A stretch of DNA of 9,758 nucleotides, from contig JALORT010000040.1 of NCBI GenBank assembly GCA_025458755.1, forward strand, positions 1-9,758, read 5' to 3'. The number at the start of each line of letters is the position of its first letter. Within the stretch, counting starts at the first letter, position 1. The notes beneath the pieces were generated by a model, which worked only from the letters and a program-made list of their open reading frames with translations, was not told the DNA's origin and did no database searches. The DNA comes from Methylotetracoccus sp. GTDB lineage: Bacteria; Pseudomonadota; Gammaproteobacteria; Methylococcales; Methylococcaceae. Position numbers and translations under genes: made by a program. Shown here one piece after another: positions 7,118 to 9,758 of this stretch.

Positions 7118-7723
7118 ATGAGCAGGGAATTTGCCATCGTCGAGGAAACAGCGCTGTATCGGGGTTTCTTCAGTCTGACGCGGTTTCGCCTTCGGCACAC
7201 GCTCTACCGTGGTGGGTGGAGCGACATCATCGAGAGGGAATTGTTCCACCGCGGCCGCTGTGTCGCCGTGATCCCGTACGATCCGATCACCGACCACGTG
7301 GTTTTGATCGAGCAATTCCGGATCGGAGCGATCAAGGATAACCGCACACCATGGCTGCTGGAAATTGTCGCGGGTGCGATCGAGGAGGGTGAAACTCCCG
7401 AGGAAGTGGCGCATCGGGAAGCCGACGAAGAAGCCGGCTGCGTCATCAGGGAGTTGATCCCCATCTACGAATTTTTTACGACGCCAGGCGGCTGTTCGGA
7501 ACAACTCAGTCTATTTTGCGGTATCGTCGATGCGAGCGACCTCGGCGGGCACTACGGCCTGGTCGAGGAGCAGGAAGATATCCTGGTGCGTGTCGTTGAG
7601 TTTTCGGAGGCCATCAATCTGCTGGAGCACGGGGAAATCGATTCCGCAATTCCCATCATCGCGCTGCAATGGCTGGCGCTGAATCGGGATCGACTGCAGC
7701 GACTTCATCGAGGTTATTCATAG
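7118..7723 (+). CDS. nudF: ADP-ribose pyrophosphatase (NUDIX hydrolase, NudF type)
   Basis: This 201-residue NUDIX enzyme should hydrolyse ADP-ribose to AMP and ribose 5-phosphate. The Nudix box fits exactly: G86-x5-E92-x7-R100-E101-x2-E104-E105-x-G107. The TTPGGCSEQLSLF segment at 121-133, downstream of the box, is characteristic of ADP-ribose pyrophosphatases (TIGR00052). FRLRHTLYRGGWSDIIERELFHRG at the N-terminus also matches E. coli NudF (YqiB neighbour, about 209 residues). The ATG lies 17 nt after the sppA stop with no clear Shine-Dalgarno, so translation may depend on the upstream gene. It is the last gene of the plus-strand cluster. An ADP-sugar pyrophosphatase specificity cannot be excluded; such activity would be notable next to glycogen genes that use ADP-glucose. 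Confidence 0.92.
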   Translation: MSREFAIVEETALYRGFFSLTRFRLRHTLYRGGWSDIIERELFHRGRCVAVIPYDPITDHVVLIEQFRIGAIKDNRTPWLLEIVAGAIEEGETPEEVAHREADEEAGCVIRELIPIYEFFTTPGGCSEQLSLFCGIVDASDLGGHYGLVEEQEDILVRVVEFSEAINLLEHGEIDSAIPIIALQWLALNRDRLQRLHRGYS

Positions 7724-7773
7724 CGCGTCGCCTGCACGCGGGATGGCCCGTTCATGCCGGACGCGCCGTCTGA

Positions 7774-7799
7774 CACCGCACCTTCTTCTGGTGTGGGTG
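7774..7799. terminator. Imperfect stem-loop between convergent nudF and glgA
   Basis: CACCGCACC and GGTGTGGGTG can pair around a TTCTTCT loop, giving about nine base pairs with one bulge and one G-U pair. It lies in the 89-nt gap where the two convergent genes end. No T-run follows on either strand, so it is at best a weak bidirectional terminator or an mRNA 3'-end stabiliser. Confidence 0.3.
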
Positions 7800-7812
7800 C
7801 CCCCCAATGCCG

Positions 7813-9300
7813 TCACGACGAAGTGGCAACCCTCAAGGACGGTGGCCGCGACAGCCGGCAGTCTCCGATGGCAAGCGTGTATAAGTCGACGTAGTGCCGA
7901 GCGCTTTGGCGCCAGGAGAAATCCTTCTCCATTGCTGTGCGCTGGATGCGCTGCCAGGTCGGCGGGTCCCGGTAAAGCGCCACTGCCCGCCGAACCGCTT
8001 GGGCCAGCGCGGCCGCACTGGGTTCGTGAAAAACGACGCCGCTGGCTCGGCCCAACGCTACATTCGTCGGGTTCGCATCCTCGACCGTATCGGCCAGTCC
8101 GCCCACGCGGCGGACGATCGGCACGGTGCCGTAGCGCTGGCTGTACATCTGATTCAAACCACAGGGCTCGAACCGTGAAGGCATCAGGAACATGTCTGCG
8201 CCCGCTTCCGCCTGGTGCGCGAGCGATTCGTCATAGCTGATGCGCACACCGATGTCGCCGGGGTGTCTCCGAGCGGCTTGCTGAAGTTGTTGTTCGTACA
8301 GCGCGTCACCGGTGCCGAGTATGGCGAGCTGGATCTGCATTTCCAGCAGTTCGGGGAGTGCATCGATGATCAGGTCGATTCCCTTCTGTTGGACTAACCG
8401 GCCCACGACCGCAACCAGCGGTATCTCCGCCTTTTCCTGCAAGCCGAGCGCGGTGCGCAGTGCCGCCTTGTTCATCGCTTTGCGTTCGATGGTCGCGACG
8501 TCGTACGTTGCGGCGATCAACGGATCCTGCGCGGGGTTCCACGTGACATCGTCGATTCCGTTGATGATGCCCTGCAAGCGGTCACGGCGTTCCCGCAGCA
8601 GTCCCTGCAGCCCGCAGCCGAATTCTTCGGTCTGGATTTCCTCCGCGTACGTAGGGCTGACGGTGTTGATCCGGTCGGCGAAGACCAGCCCCCCCTTGAT
8701 AAACGACATCTGGTTGTAGAATTCGAGCGCGTCGGGTGCCCAAAGGTGAGCCGGCAATCCCAGCTTCTTGAACACGTCGTACGGGAACACACCTTGGTAG
8801 GCCATGTTGTGGACGGTGAACACGGTCGCCGGGCGAGCTTGCTCGGTCCCCAGCAGTGGAGGAATCAGTCCGGTTTGCCAGTCGTTGCAGTGGACGACGT
8901 CGGGCCGCCAGTTGAGTCCGGCCCGGTCCAACGCAATATCAACGGCTGCACGGGCGAGGAAGGCGAAACGTTCGGCGTTGTCGTACCACGGCCGCCCATC
9001 GGGAGCCAAATAAGGATTTCCGGGGCGGTCGGAGAAATCGGGGTGGACCAGCAGCCAGATCGGCACCGAGGTCTCCGGGTTCTCGCTTTCCACCAGCCGC
9101 AAACGGTTGCCAGCCGGGGCGATCGAGATTTCGCGGACTTTGCGGAGCGTTGCTAACGCGTCAGCATAAGCGGGTGTCAGTACCCGGACCTCCTGCCCGA
9201 ACGAATGGAGTGCGGCGGGAAGACTGCTGGAGATATCTCCGAGCCCACCGGTCTTCATCAGAGGAAAAACTTCGCTGGAGACGAACAGGATTTTCTTCAC
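7813..9300 (-). CDS. glgA: Glycogen synthase (ADP-glucose), GT5 family
   Basis: GlgA transfers glucose from ADP-glucose to the growing alpha-1,4-glucan. The 495-residue protein has the GT5 N-terminal domain, opening [21 protein letters not shown] with ADP-glucose-binding K16 in [14 protein letters not shown] at 137-145 and [10 protein letters not shown] at 164-173 follow. The GT-B C-terminal domain has [10 protein letters not shown] (R301, K306) and [19 protein letters not shown] with E378; these correspond to E. coli R300, K305 and E377. GTG at 9300 is the start because the protein then begins as the family does, and because it overlaps the glgB stop in a GTGA, implying translational coupling. 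Frame remains open upstream to 9576, but that part is glgB read in another frame. Length is slightly more than E. coli GlgA (477), from small additions including the Ser-rich C-terminus. Confidence 0.95.
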   Translation of the reverse strand: MKKILFVSSEVFPLMKTGGLGDISSSLPAALHSFGQEVRVLTPAYADALATLRKVREISIAPAGNRLRLVESENPETSVPIWLLVHPDFSDRPGNPYLAPDGRPWYDNAERFAFLARAAVDIALDRAGLNWRPDVVHCNDWQTGLIPPLLGTEQARPATVFTVHNMAYQGVFPYDVFKKLGLPAHLWAPDALEFYNQMSFIKGGLVFADRINTVSPTYAEEIQTEEFGCGLQGLLRERRDRLQGIINGIDDVTWNPAQDPLIAATYDVATIERKAMNKAALRTALGLQEKAEIPLVAVVGRLVQQKGIDLIIDALPELLEMQIQLAILGTGDALYEQQLQQAARRHPGDIGVRISYDESLAHQAEAGADMFLMPSRFEPCGLNQMYSQRYGTVPIVRRVGGLADTVEDANPTNVALGRASGVVFHEPSAAALAQAVRRAVALYRDPPTWQRIQRTAMEKDFSWRQSARHYVDLYTLAIGDCRLSRPPSLRVATSS

Positions 9301-9758
9301 GGCCTTTCTTCGGGAGGTTGCTCTTGTTGGTCGGCGCGGTGTTGGTCGAGGGGCTTCAGGACGATTCCGGCCAGCGGCGGCAATGTGATGCGTATGGAAT
9401 AAGGCCGCCCCATCCAGGATTGGCTGTCCGCTTGCACTTCCACATTGCCGACATCGCTTCCGCCATAGATCGAGGCGTCGGAGTTCAGGATCTCGCGGTA
9501 AATCCCGGGGAGGGGCACGCCGATCCGGTAGTCGTGGCGGGGAACAGGCGTCATGTTCAATACCACGACCGCGCAATCGTCGCCGTCCCGGCGGAGATAG
9601 CTCAGTATCGACTGCGGCGCGTCATGACAGTCGATCCACTCGAAACCTTGTGATTCGAAATCGTGCCTGTGCAGACACGGATCGGAGGCATACAGACGGT
9701 TGAGGTCCGCAACCAGACGATGAACGCCCTGATGGAATGGATAATCCAACACATACCA
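9297..9758 (-). CDS. glgB: 1,4-alpha-glucan branching enzyme, C-terminal part (gene runs off the window)
   Basis: The 153 residues visible are the end of GlgB, the GH13 enzyme that makes alpha-1,6 branches in glycogen. The segment starts [20 protein letters not shown], then [36 protein letters not shown], which matches the region after the catalytic barrel. It continues into the C-terminal beta-sandwich ([41 protein letters not shown]). The catalytic residues lie outside the window. The last residues ([16 protein letters not shown]) are a hydrophilic tail. The stop TGA overlaps the glgA GTG by sharing GTGA, so glgB and glgA form an operon with glgB first. The ADP-glucose pyrophosphorylase gene glgC is not visible here. 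Confidence 0.94.
   Translation of the reverse strand, partial: WYVLDYPFHQGVHRLVADLNRLYASDPCLHRHDFESQGFEWIDCHDAPQSILSYLRRDGDDCAVVVLNMTPVPRHDYRIGVPLPGIYREILNSDASIYGGSDVGNVEVQADSQSWMGRPYSIRITLPPLAGIVLKPLDQHRADQQEQPPEERP

Noticed and set aside
7743..8240. 165-codon plus-strand open frame over the glgA 3' end
   Set aside because: It is antisense to a clear GlgA coding region and has Arg/Ala/Ser-rich shadow composition.
9301..9576. In-frame upstream extension of glgA by 92 codons
   Set aside because: This DNA codes for the end of glgB in another frame; the GTGA overlap and the typical KKILFVSSE start fix the glgA start at 9300.
1..9758. A novel defence, mobile or secondary metabolism system
   Set aside because: Nearly all the DNA is accounted for by recognisable housekeeping genes; I found no transposase, integrase, phage, CRISPR repeats or toxin-antitoxin-like pair.

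Overview
The window is about 9.8 kb of GC-rich bacterial DNA. It looks like a gammaproteobacterial chromosome. The RNase E catalytic half keeps its key residues at the same numbers as in E. coli (D303, D346, C404, C407). RluC is a close E. coli-type enzyme, rne and rluC are divergent as in enterics, and a glycogen glgB-glgA pair is present. A methanotroph-like (Methylococcales) or related lineage would fit, but that is a guess.

Layout, left to right: (a) bases 2-70 read in frame 2 as a piece of a short-chain dehydrogenase, which runs without a gap into a TlpA-type thioredoxin gene in frame 1; this looks like a chimeric junction. (b) The thioredoxin gene is followed 3 nt later by hemJ (protoporphyrinogen oxidase) and then, after a 129-nt gap, by a small FmdB-type zinc ribbon gene. 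(c) On the minus strand is a full-length RNase E gene, with its long disordered C-terminal scaffold pointing left. (d) A 616-nt divergent intergenic region holds a hairpin-rich rne leader, candidate promoters and a possible 47-codon upstream ORF. (e) On the plus strand is a tight cluster of rluC, a HAD phosphatase, an S49 signal peptide peptidase and a NUDIX ADP-ribose pyrophosphatase. (f) On the minus strand, convergent with that cluster, is glgA preceded by the 3' end of glgB, which runs off the right edge.

The genes are mainly housekeeping: haem synthesis, RNA decay, rRNA modification, metabolite repair, membrane protein turnover and glycogen synthesis. I see no mobile element, CRISPR array, tRNA, rRNA, toxin-antitoxin pair or defence system. 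The points worth a second look are the abrupt junction at about bases 55-72 and the structured rne leader, whose Shine-Dalgarno lies in a hairpin and which is overlapped by a possible out-of-frame upstream ORF.
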